A stretch of DNA of 64,000 nt from JACCXG01 sp963750935 (lineage in GTDB: Bacteria > Acidobacteriota > Vicinamibacteria > Vicinamibacterales > 2-12-FULL-66-21): NCBI GenBank assembly GCA_963750935.1, contig CAVVSR010000014.1, positions 434,001-498,000 of the forward strand. The letters run 5' to 3'. The position numbers and the translations under genes are program-made. The notes under the pieces were generated by a model. The model was not told the DNA's origin. It saw nothing but the letters and a program-made list of their open reading frames with translations, and searched no databases. This document shows, piece by piece, positions 32,388-44,664 of the stretch (position 1 is its first letter; the number at the start of each line of letters is the position of its first letter).

Positions 32388-33419
32388 ATGGATTACAAAC
32401 AGTCGGGTGTCGACATCGACGCCGGCAACGAGGTCGTCCGCCGCATTCGCTCGCTGGCGAGGAGCACCTTCACCGGCGGTGTGCTGTCCGATATCGGGTC
32501 GTTCGGCGGACTGTTCGCCATGCCGGGCGGGCAGGGCGCGGACATGGTGCTGGTCTCCAGCGCTGACGGCGTCGGCACGAAGCTTCGTGTCGCGTTCATG
32601 ACCGGCGTGCACACGACGATCGGCGTCGACCTCGTGAATCATTGCGTCAACGACATCCTGGTGCAGGGGGCGCAGCCGCTGTTCTTTCTCGACTACCTCG
32701 CTACTGGCCGGCTCGACCCCGATGTCGCGGTGCAGGTCGTCGAAGGACTGGCGTCAGCCTGCCGCAGCAATGGCTGCGCGCTGCTCGGCGGCGAGACCGC
32801 GGAGATGCCGGGGTTCTACGCCGACGGCGAGTACGACGTCGCCGGTTTCATCGTCGGCGCGGTGCGGCGCGATCGGCTGATCGACGGCAAGAGCATCCGC
32901 CCCGGTGACGTGTTGATCGGTTTGCCCTCGTCAGGCCTGCATACCAACGGCTACTCGCTGGCCCGCCGGATAGCCTTCGAGAGCGCCGGCTTGAAGCCGG
33001 GAACGTTCGTCGACGAGCTGGGGACGTCGATTGGCGAGGCGCTGCTCACGCCGCATCGCAGCTATCTGCCGATCGTCAGGCCGCTGCTGGACGGTGGACG
33101 GATCAAGGGGATGGCCCACATCACGGGCGGCGGCATCACCGAGAACCTGCCCCGGATCCTGCCGGACGGCACTCATGCGCAAATCGACCGGCGGGCCTGG
33201 ACGATTCCGCCGGTCTTCGCGTGGCTGCAGCGTACCGGTCAGGTGCCAGTCGCGGATATGCTGCGCACCTTCAACATGGGGATTGGCTTGATCCTGGCCT
33301 GTGCGCCCTCGGACGAAGCCGGGATCCTCGAGGCGCTGGCCCAGAACGGCGAACCGGCAGCGGTGCGCATCGGCGTGGTCGGCGACGGTGGCGAGGGCGT
33401 GAGGTACGTCGGTGAGTGA
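32388..33419 (+). CDS. purM: Phosphoribosylformylglycinamidine cyclo-ligase
   Basis: The 343-residue PurM (AIR synthetase) begins 'MDYKQSGVDIDAGNEVV'. Family landmarks are 'VSSADGVGTKLRVAF', 'LGGETAEMPGFY' and 'MAHITGGGITENLPRIL'. It closes the imidazole ring to form AIR. The stop overlaps the purN start. Confidence 0.97.
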   Translation: MDYKQSGVDIDAGNEVVRRIRSLARSTFTGGVLSDIGSFGGLFAMPGGQGADMVLVSSADGVGTKLRVAFMTGVHTTIGVDLVNHCVNDILVQGAQPLFFLDYLATGRLDPDVAVQVVEGLASACRSNGCALLGGETAEMPGFYADGEYDVAGFIVGAVRRDRLIDGKSIRPGDVLIGLPSSGLHTNGYSLARRIAFESAGLKPGTFVDELGTSIGEALLTPHRSYLPIVRPLLDGGRIKGMAHITGGGITENLPRILPDGTHAQIDRRAWTIPPVFAWLQRTGQVPVADMLRTFNMGIGLILACAPSDEAGILEALAQNGEPAAVRIGVVGDGGEGVRYVGE

Positions 33420-34044
33420 GCGCACGGCGGACGCGGGCCGAGCGCGCCTCGGCGTGCTGATTTCGGGCCGCGGCAGCAACCTGCAAGCACTGATTCACGC
33501 CATCGAGCGTGGGGAGCTCGACGCCGAGATCGGGGTCGTCATCTCCAACCGCTCGAGCGCCGGCGGGCTCGACCTGGCGCGCGCCGCCGGAATCGAGACC
33601 ATGGTCCTCGATCACCGGCAGTTCGCGACGCGCGAGGACTACGACGAGCGGCTCGCGCAGGAGCTCCATGCGCGCAGCGTGACGCTGATCTGCCTGGCCG
33701 GCTTCATGCGCCTGGTCAGTCCGAGGCTGCTCGATGCATTTCCCGACGCGGTCCTCAACATCCACCCGTCGCTGCTCCCGTCGTTTCCCGGGGTCGACGC
33801 GCAGCAGCAGGCCCTGGCTCATGGGGTGAAGGTGACGGGCGCGACCGTCCATCTCGTGACCAGCGAACTCGATGCGGGACCGATCGTGCTGCAGTCGGCG
33901 GTGCCGGTTCAGGACGACGACACGATCGAGACGCTGTCCCAGCGCATCCTCGTCGAGGAACATCGCATCTATCCGGCCGCGGTGGCGGTGGTGCTGGCGG
34001 GGGGCTGGCGCGTGGACGGACGTCGATTCCTCAGGACTCGCTGA
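33412..34044 (+). CDS. purN: Phosphoribosylglycinamide formyltransferase
   Basis: The 210-residue protein starts at GTG 33412, overlapping the end of purM by 8 bases. It has 'LISGRGSNLQALI', 'LAGFMRLVSPRLL' and the formyl-folate site 'NIHPSLLPSFPG', with a catalytic Asp in 'VTSELDAGPIV'. It converts GAR to FGAR with 10-formyl-THF. It is the last purine gene here and faces a convergent metallophosphoesterase. Confidence 0.96.
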   Translation: MSERTADAGRARLGVLISGRGSNLQALIHAIERGELDAEIGVVISNRSSAGGLDLARAAGIETMVLDHRQFATREDYDERLAQELHARSVTLICLAGFMRLVSPRLLDAFPDAVLNIHPSLLPSFPGVDAQQQALAHGVKVTGATVHLVTSELDAGPIVLQSAVPVQDDDTIETLSQRILVEEHRIYPAAVAVVLAGGWRVDGRRFLRTR

Positions 34045-34058
34045 GGGCGACCCGGCGA

Positions 34059-34901
34059 TCAGGAACCCGCGGGAGCGATCCGGAGCACGGCCACTTCGGG
34101 CGGGCAGTTGACGCGAACCGGAAGGTAGACCGTCCCCACCCCACGGCTGACGAATACCGCTGTGTTCTCCCGCCTCGCCGCGCCGGCAATCACCGGAAAT
34201 TCACGGGCGGCGATCGGCCCCAGCCCAGGGAGCACGATCTGCCCGCCGTGAGTATGTCCGCTCAGCAGCAGCGGCACCGACAAGGCCGCGGCCTCAATGA
34301 GCCGCTTCGGCGTGTGCGCCACCATGATCAGGGTCGGTGAGGCCCCGCGAATCACCCGCGCGATGTCAGGCACGCGATGCGTCCAGTAGCGAAGGCCGGC
34401 GATATCGATATCTTCGCCGCGAACCTCGACGCGCGTCCGCGCGTCCTTGAGCACTTCGAATCCCGCCTCGACCAATGCCCCTGGCACGTCGCGTTCGTCG
34501 TCGTGGTTGCCGAGCACGGCGAACACGCCGTTGGGCGCCGACAGCCCCCGAAGCGCCTCGGCCGCTGGCTGGACGTACCGGCGGTCGCGATTGGTGACGT
34601 AGTCGCCGCCAATGACGATGAGATCGGGCGCGTGCGCCATCAGCGCGTCCACGGCGTGCCCGATGAGCTCGTGCGATACGGTCGCGCTGCGGTGGAGATC
34701 CGTGAGGAAGCCGATGCGGAAGCCCCGCAGCGGTTCGGGCCAGCCGAGCACCGCCAGCGTTTCCTCGGTGACGAGCGGATGATGTCGCTCGTAGAGGTAG
34801 CCGTGCGTGGCGGTGCCGGCGGCCGTGCCGATGGCCGCGGCGCCGAGCCCTCGCAGCACCATGCGCCGCGTCGGGCGACTGGCCTCGGGTGCGGGAGACA
34901 T
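34059..34901 (-). CDS. Exported metallophosphoesterase (YkuE/YaeI-like)
   Basis: The 280-residue protein has a twin-arginine-like leader ('RRMVLRGLGAAAIGTAAG'). The calcineurin-fold metal motifs are complete and in order: 'FLTDLHRS', 'IGGDYVTNRD', 'LGNHDDE', 'VAHTPK' and 'SGHTHGGQ'. It resembles the YkuE/YaeI group, often annotated as phosphodiesterases of UDP-2,3-diacylglucosamine or phospholipid head groups. Substrate unproven. Cofactors are presumably two divalent metals. Confidence 0.9.
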   Translation of the reverse strand: MSPAPEASRPTRRMVLRGLGAAAIGTAAGTATHGYLYERHHPLVTEETLAVLGWPEPLRGFRIGFLTDLHRSATVSHELIGHAVDALMAHAPDLIVIGGDYVTNRDRRYVQPAAEALRGLSAPNGVFAVLGNHDDERDVPGALVEAGFEVLKDARTRVEVRGEDIDIAGLRYWTHRVPDIARVIRGASPTLIMVAHTPKRLIEAAALSVPLLLSGHTHGGQIVLPGLGPIAAREFPVIAGAARRENTAVFVSRGVGTVYLPVRVNCPPEVAVLRIAPAGS

Positions 34902-34977
34902 GCCGAAAGTATGTTAGCGCGGCCGCGCCGCTGAGCCCGGCCGAACCTCGGCTGGCAGCAGATATAGTGGGCAGGCC

Positions 34978-35751
34978 ATGTTCGAGCCGAACGTCGAGCT
35001 GATCCTCGAGAGGCTGAAACCCGGCGCGGTCGTGCTGGACGTCGGCGGCTGGGCCTGTCCTTTCAATCGCGCCAACATCGTCATGGACGCCGAGCCGTTC
35101 GCGACGCGCGGGTATTACAAGACGCTGGGCTTGCCCGCGTTCCAGGGTGGCGTCGAGGAGCACTTCACCGCCGCGTCGTGGATCCAGCGCGATCTCTGCG
35201 CGCGAGAGCCCTGGCCGTTCGAGGACAAGTCGATCGACTTCGCGATCTGCTCGCACACGCTCGAGGATTTGCGCGATCCGCTGGGGGTCTGCTCCGAGCT
35301 GGTGCGGGTGGCGAAGGCTGGCTACGTCGAGGTGCCGTCGCGGATGGCTGAGCAGTCGCGAGGCTGGGAACATCCGCGCATCGCGGGGCTGTCGCACCAC
35401 CGGTGGCTCATCGACATCGCCGGGTCGCACATCACGTTCCTCATGAAGTACCACCTGGTGCATGCCGACTGGCGCTACTCGCTGCCGGTGTCGTTCCTGC
35501 GCAGCCTGCCCGAACGCGATCAGGTGCAGTGGCTGTTCTGGGACGATCGGTTCGAGTTCGAAGAGCGTGTCATTCACGGCTCCGACGCGCAGGCAGCGGA
35601 GCTCGAGCGATTCGTTCAGGCGACGCACCCGTATGGCCCCGCGGTCCTGCGTGCCGCCGATGCGACCGGCCATGCGCTCGGCCTGGTGCGGCGCGGTCTG
35701 GACAAGGCGCGCCGCACGCTCGCCGCGGGCGACGACCGGGACAAGGGATAA
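34978..35751 (+). CDS. Class I SAM-dependent methyltransferase-like protein
   Basis: The 257-residue protein has a motif I-like 'VVLDVGGWACPFNRANIVMD', with the acidic end of strand 2, and a motif post-I/II-like 'FAICSHTLEDLRDP'. Both suit the methyltransferase-11 group often found with glycan genes. The C-terminal half, rich in Trp, His and Arg, is not one I recognise. The tyrS start follows within 10 bases. Confidence 0.75.
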   Translation: MFEPNVELILERLKPGAVVLDVGGWACPFNRANIVMDAEPFATRGYYKTLGLPAFQGGVEEHFTAASWIQRDLCAREPWPFEDKSIDFAICSHTLEDLRDPLGVCSELVRVAKAGYVEVPSRMAEQSRGWEHPRIAGLSHHRWLIDIAGSHITFLMKYHLVHADWRYSLPVSFLRSLPERDQVQWLFWDDRFEFEERVIHGSDAQAAELERFVQATHPYGPAVLRAADATGHALGLVRRGLDKARRTLAAGDDRDKG

Positions 35752-35760
35752 TTGCCCGAC

Positions 35761-36978
35761 ATGACGATTGACGAGCAGATCGCCTATCTCACCAAGGGCT
35801 GCGTCGACGTGGTCCGGTTGCCCGACCTGAAGGCCAAGCTCGAACGAGCGGAGCGCACGGGCAAGAAGCTCGTCGTCAAGGTCGGGTTCGATCCCACCGC
35901 GCCCGATCTGCATCTCGGTCACACCGTGTTGATCCGGAAGATGAAGCACTTCCAGGATCTCGGGCACACCGTGGTCTACGTGGTCGGGGCGTTCACCGCG
36001 CTGATCGGCGATCCAACCGGGCGATCCAAGACGCGTCCGCCGCTGACGCTCGAAGAGATCGCGTCGAACGCGGAGACCTACAAGACGCAGATTTTCAAGA
36101 TCCTCGATCCCGAGAAGACGGTGGTCCGGTTCAACAGCGAATGGCTCGAGCCGCTCGGCAGCATCGGCTGGGTGAGGCTCGCGGCGAAGTACAACGTCGC
36201 CCAGATGATGGAGCGCCGCGAATTCAAGCAGCGCTTCGAGAGCGGCAAGCCGATCGCCGTCCACGAGTTCCTGTATCCGCTGGCCCAGGCGTACGACTCG
36301 GTGGTGCTGAAGGCGGACGTCGAGCTTGGAGGCACCGACCAGCTCTGGAACCTGAATGTCGGGCGCGACCTGATGCCGGGGTTCGATCTCGAGCCGCAGA
36401 TCGTGATGACGACGCCGCTGCTCGAAGGGCTCGACGGGGTCGAGAAGATGTCCAAGAGCCTCGGCAACTACGTCGGCGTCACCGACAGCGCGTCGGAGAT
36501 GTTCGGCAAGCTGATGTCGATCTCCGACGAGTTGATGTGGAAGTACTACACGTTGTTGACCGACCTCACGCCGGCCGAGATCGAGAAGCGTCGCAACGAG
36601 GTGTCGACGGGTGCGCTGCATCCGAAACAGGCCAAGGTCGATCTCGCCCGCCACATCGTCGAGGACTTTCACAGCGCCGCCGACGCGGAGCGCGCCGCCG
36701 ACGAATTCGAACGTCGCTTCGCGCGGAAGGAACTGGTCGGAGAGATCCCCGAGCACGTGACGCAGTTCGGCCCGGATGGTGCGAAGCGTGTCGCCAGCCT
36801 CATCGTGGAGTGCGGCCTCGCCAAGTCGGGCAGTGAGGCCGCGAGGAAGATTGAGCAGGGAGGCGTCACGATGGACGGGACGCGGCTCACCGATCCGCGA
36901 GCGCGCATCACGTCGCCGACGGCCTCCGTCCTGTTGCAGGTGGGCCGGCATGCGGTCCGCGTCACCTTCACGTCCTGA
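35761..36978 (+). CDS. tyrS: Tyrosyl-tRNA synthetase
   Basis: About 405 residues from ATG 35761 (TTG 35752 is an alternative). Class I motifs are 'DLHLGH' (HIGH) and 'VEKMSKSLGN' (KMSKS), with the Tyr-binding 'DVELGGTDQLWNL'. The compact insert and 'VGFDPTAPDLHLGH' point to the TyrRZ-like branch. A C-terminal S4 domain ('GLAKSGSEAARKIEQGGVT') is present. It ends shortly before the rRNA promoter region. Confidence 0.96.
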   Translation: MTIDEQIAYLTKGCVDVVRLPDLKAKLERAERTGKKLVVKVGFDPTAPDLHLGHTVLIRKMKHFQDLGHTVVYVVGAFTALIGDPTGRSKTRPPLTLEEIASNAETYKTQIFKILDPEKTVVRFNSEWLEPLGSIGWVRLAAKYNVAQMMERREFKQRFESGKPIAVHEFLYPLAQAYDSVVLKADVELGGTDQLWNLNVGRDLMPGFDLEPQIVMTTPLLEGLDGVEKMSKSLGNYVGVTDSASEMFGKLMSISDELMWKYYTLLTDLTPAEIEKRRNEVSTGALHPKQAKVDLARHIVEDFHSAADAERAADEFERRFARKELVGEIPEHVTQFGPDGAKRVASLIVECGLAKSGSEAARKIEQGGVTMDGTRLTDPRARITSPTASVLLQVGRHAVRVTFTS

Positions 36979-37086
36979 GAGCTCGCGACAGGGCGCGCCC
37001 GAGCGGCGCGCTGTACGGCAGTGATCCGCTTCTCGCCCGGTCGAACGCTGGCGATCGAGAAAATCGCGTGCGATCGGTCGGTTTAG

Positions 37087-37115
37087 TTGACGCCGCCGCG
37101 CGCGGCTTGTATAGT
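37087..37115 (+). promoter_or_regulatory. rrn promoter candidate P1
   Basis: TTGACG at 37087 and TATAGT at 37110 are separated by 17 bases, a near-consensus sigma-70-type promoter. Confidence 0.7.
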
Positions 37116-37188
37116 CGTCAGTCTGTCGCGAACGAACGATGCGCGACAGCGAGGCCGGCCGAGCCGAAAGGCGAGGCGGTTCGAGCGG

Positions 37189-37217
37189 TTGACAGACCCG
37201 GAATCGGGACATATAGT
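37189..37217 (+). promoter_or_regulatory. rrn promoter candidate P2
   Basis: TTGACA at 37189 and TATAGT at 37212, with a 17-base spacer, is the best match to sigma-70 consensus in the leader. It lies 102 bases after P1. Confidence 0.78.
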
Positions 37218-37417
37218 GGTTGGACCGAGCGTGACCCGCCGTTCCGACGAAGCGCGATGAGCGCGTAGTCGAACGACACTTCCTTCAGCTCGTAAAACTC
37301 CCAAGTCGCACTGCAGCGCGCGGCAAAGCTCATCAGCAATGGTGAGGGTCGGCGCGTGGCTGAAACCAGCGACGGTCGGCGCATCGATAAAAAATCGACG
37401 AAGCAGACTCGGGAGGC

Positions 37418-37446
37418 TTGACAGGACAGGGTCGCATCCGTAAGAT
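37418..37446 (+). promoter_or_regulatory. rrn promoter candidate P3
   Basis: TTGACA at 37418 and TAAGAT at 37441 have a 17-base spacer. It lies just upstream of boxA. Confidence 0.65.
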
Positions 37447-37497
37447 AGGTGGGTTCCCCCGAAGGAAATATAGCTGGTGGGGAGCGTCGTGAAATCC

Positions 37498-37512
37498 GGT
37501 TCTTTGAAAACT
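37498..37512 (+). promoter_or_regulatory. boxA antitermination site in the rRNA leader
   Basis: GGTTCTTTGAAAACT closely matches the rRNA boxA seen in many bacteria, where Nus factors load to prevent Rho termination. Similar sites recur before 23S and before 5S. Confidence 0.75.
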
Positions 37513-37525
37513 AGATAGAACGTGC
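37507..37525 (+). other. Left arm of the pre-16S processing stem
   Basis: These 19 bases are perfectly complementary to 39406-39424, downstream of 16S. The arms would pair around the whole 16S gene, the layout cut by RNase III. The arm overlaps the end of boxA. Confidence 0.85.
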
Positions 37526-37761
37526 AAGCACTTGTTCGCTGGGGCACCGCAAGGTGCGCCGGTGAACGCCCGTCGAGTATCAGCGGGTGGCATTGCGAAT
37601 CCCGAGGCTGAGGGTGTAGTTCACCAGCAGCGCAGGGCAATGAACCATCTACAACACTTGACGAACTGAACAACGTTAGAGAGCCAAGTCAAGCAGGCGA
37701 TCAACGTTAAACGGCTTGTTTCGCTGGAGCGCCGCAAGGCGTGAAGGGGGACGACCACTTT

Positions 37762-39317
<1,556 letters not shown>

Positions 39318-39405
39318 GAGTTGCCGACGTCTCGACCGAGCGCGTAAGCGCGAAGTCGGATGAAGGCGCTTGAAAATGATCGATCTGGTATTCACGGGGT
39401 TGCGC

Positions 39406-39424
39406 GCACGTTCTATCTAGTTTT
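39406..39424 (+). other. Right arm of the pre-16S processing stem
   Basis: A perfect 19-base reverse complement of 37507-37525, about 90 bases past the 16S 3' end. Confidence 0.85.
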
Positions 39425-39454
39425 GAGAGAACCGGGCCTGAGCAGTCAGGATCG

Positions 39455-39467
39455 GCTCTTTGAAACT
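39455..39467 (+). promoter_or_regulatory. Second boxA-like site in the 16S-tRNA spacer
   Basis: GCTCTTTGAAACT repeats the leader boxA core just before tRNA-Ile, as in rRNA operons that reload antitermination factors ahead of 23S. Confidence 0.6.
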
Positions 39468-39486
39468 GGGCAAGAGTAGACCTTTA

Positions 39487-39563
<77 letters not shown>

Positions 39564-39679
39564 TCATCAAGGAGTTGGGTATTGCGTAATGCCTAGCGCG
39601 CGATGAGTTGGCGATAGACCTTCCGGTTGTCCTCCTCCTCATCTCGCACGAAATCCAAGCACACGCAAAACTGAATCTC

Positions 39680-39755
39680 GGGGAATTAGCTCAGCTGGGA
39701 GAGCGCCTGGTTTGCAACCAGGAGGTCACCGGTTCGAGCCCGGTATTCTCCACCA
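39680..39755 (+). tRNA. tRNA-Ala (TGC)
   Basis: A 76-base cloverleaf with acceptor GGGGAAT/ATTCTCC (one G-U pair), anticodon stem CCTGG/CCAGG around TTTGCAA (TGC), T-loop GGTTCGAGCC and encoded CCA. Confidence 0.97.
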
Positions 39756-40251
39756 GCCTTCGCCGGCTGGAGCTGACGCGGAAGCCGGGCTTCTGCTCGC
39801 TGCAGCCTGGCGAACGCAGACGAAGGCGAACGAAATAGATTGCACTTCAGCTTGCACTCGAGTGTCGCTGATGTAACAATCGCAAGTTCCGGCGAGTGAC
39901 ACGGAGCGCGCAGTAAGTAGCGCGCAGGAGTGGAACGAGCCCACGAGTTTGGAGAGAAGCTGTCGCGCACGCGACCTCCACCGGCGGCAACGCCGGGAGC
40001 TTCAACAAGCGTTCTTTTACAACTGAATATCCTGCAAACGGTAGTTTTTTCCGACCACAAAGTCCGCCGTGCTCGCAAGGGCATGGACGGAGGCCGCCGC
40101 GCCCGCCAAGGCCGGTGGTTCACACACGCAGTGTGCAAAGAGGCTGTCGGAGGGAGTTACCAGTTTCCAGTTGCCAGTTTCCAGTAGAAGACCACTGGGA
40201 GCGGGGAGCTGTGAGACTGGCGACTGTCATCGTCAGCTTCGAGTTTCTAAT
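39756..40251 (+). other. tRNA-Ala to 23S spacer (non-coding)
   Basis: About 500 bases without a credible gene. It contains the left arm of the 23S processing stem and, at about 40158-40184, a short run of imperfect repeats of the type CCAGTTTCCAG. Nothing else is recognised. Confidence 0.8.
40020..40047 (+). other. Left arm of the pre-23S processing stem
   Basis: These 28 bases are a perfect reverse complement of 43334-43361. A few further pairs (one G-U) extend the stem, which would enclose the whole 23S gene. Confidence 0.9.
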
Positions 40252-43241
<2,990 letters not shown>

Positions 43242-43333
43242 TCCTTATTTGCATGCCCGCCGGTTCACACCGGCGACATTGCGAGTGTGAAGTCGCCGCC
43301 GCCCTTCGGGGATGGCGCGACAGTGGGACGAAG

Positions 43334-43361
43334 AAACTACCGTTTGCAGGATATTCAGTTG
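43334..43361 (+). other. Right arm of the pre-23S processing stem
   Basis: A perfect 28-base reverse complement of 40020-40047, about 92 bases past the 23S 3' end. Confidence 0.9.
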
Positions 43362-43427
43362 ACTGAATAGTTTTCAGTGCTCAGTCGCCAGTTTCCACTG
43401 GTACCTGGTCACTGAAAACCATTCAGA

Positions 43428-43439
43428 GTTCTTTACAAG
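43428..43439 (+). promoter_or_regulatory. Third boxA-like site before 5S
   Basis: GTTCTTTACAAG shares the GTTCTTT core of the leader boxA. Function is inferred from position and similarity only. Confidence 0.4.
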
Positions 43440-43552
43440 ATAGTCTGGGACGATCTTCGCTCGAGCCGCGCCGATATCTGGCACGCCGCAAGTGAAGAAC
43501 CCCAGGCAACCACGATTCCGCCGCCGCGCTGGCGCGGCCAGGCGGATCAAGT

Positions 43553-43671
<119 letters not shown>

Positions 43672-43681
43672 GTATTTCCCC

Positions 43682-43713
43682 AGGCCCGATGCGAAAGCGT
43701 CGGGCCTTTTTTT
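43682..43713 (+). terminator. Intrinsic terminator of the rrn operon
   Basis: An 11-bp stem (AGGCCCGATGC with GCGTCGGGCCT, one G-U pair) capped by a GAAA tetraloop is followed by a run of T, 10 bases after 5S. Confidence 0.93.
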
Positions 43714-43733
43714 GTTTGCCGAGCGGCTCGATG

Positions 43734-44481
43734 TCACGGCGTGTCCTCCACTGGCTCTGGAGCGAACGCCCCAGCCCGCAGGTCATCGAGGCCCGGCCGC
43801 ACGAAGCCAGCAAGCCGCAGGAAAACGGCGATCGACGGCACACCGCAGCGTCTCGAGCAACTCCACCAACCCGCCAATCCGCCCGTCGTCCGATGCGGAC
43901 TCGACGCGGCGCCAGGCCGCGAGCGAGCGGTCGATCCCAATCAGGGCCATCTTCCCCGACGCCAGCGCATCGTCGTGAAGTACTCGCTGCCGCGCGCTGA
44001 GGTGGTCGCTGACCAGGGCCCGGTAGGTCTTGGCCGCAATCATCACGTGATACCAGGCGATGACCATCAGCGGTTCGCCATGCGGGCCGCCAGGTCGCTC
44101 GCCGACGTCGATGCCCTTCATCAGAAGGAAGCGGCCGGCCTGCACTGCGTAGTGCCGCGCCAGGAGCTCCAGCGGGTCACCGAGAGCGGGCGCGCGCGGA
44201 GCGGAGGACGGATCCGCCAGACGGACGTCAAGGTCTGCAACCGGCGTTCGGGTCGCGTCCGCAACAGCGCGAGCGAAGGCGATGCCCTCCTGGATTTCCT
44301 CATCGAGGTCGGCCTCCCTTGACGATACGTCGCCCGCAAGGCCGGCACTGAAGAGCAGGCATCGCGACGTAACAGGGCAGGATGGGCACCACATGTCGCA
44401 GTAGTCGTAGATGTGTGGAATGAACGCCGGGTTGCGGGCGAGCTCGATGATCTCCTTGCGCATGCCGTGCATCAAGCGCAA
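43734..44481 (-). CDS. Uncharacterised protein with N-terminal Cys-rich motif, probable late frameshift
   Basis: The frame from 44481 (start may be 44463) runs to 43783. It begins with 'FIPHIYDYCDMWCPSCPVTSRC', a tight Cys cluster (C-x3-C-x2-C-x5-C) that could hold a metal or Fe-S centre. The rest is helical with no motif I recognise, including 'VIAWYHVMIAAKTYRALVSD'. Near 43805-43815 the frame turns to 'CWLRAAGPR'; one base over it reads 'FVRPGLDDLRAGAFAPEP' and stops at 43734, which looks the better ending. No signal peptide. It faces the rrn terminator, so it is independent of the rRNA operon. Function unknown. Confidence 0.7.
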
Positions 44482-44664
44482 CGCAGATGCCCGGATGCTG
44501 CGGCGTGGAATTGTTCGAGAAAGCGCGTCAGACGGAAGGCGTTACCCGATCGGGTCGCAAACCCTGCGCTATCGCCGCCTCTGGCGCATGGCAGAATCAG
44601 CCCACATCCCAGCGTTGCCGTAGCCGCTCCGCGCCCGGGATGATCCCCGACAGTCCCGGTTCTT

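Larger units (their letters stand above)
36979..37761 (+). promoter_or_regulatory. rrn operon promoter and leader region (non-coding)
   Basis: This ~780-base gap holds no credible gene. It carries three promoter-like sequences, a boxA, the left arm of the pre-16S stem, and two related hairpin units at 37531-37556 and 37715-37743 (each TTCGCTGG followed by a GCAA-loop hairpin). Confidence 0.85.
43242..43552 (+). other. 23S-5S spacer (non-coding)
   Basis: About 310 bases without a gene. It contains a GCCGG/CCGGC hairpin near 43259, the right arm of the 23S stem and a boxA-like GTTCTTTACAAG at 43428. An 11-base segment (43382-43392) complements 40216-40226, but not in a nested arrangement. Confidence 0.75.

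Noticed and set aside
40158..40184. CCAGTTTCCAG repeats as a mobile element
   Set aside because: Short, imperfect and without any associated gene; only simple repetition is visible.
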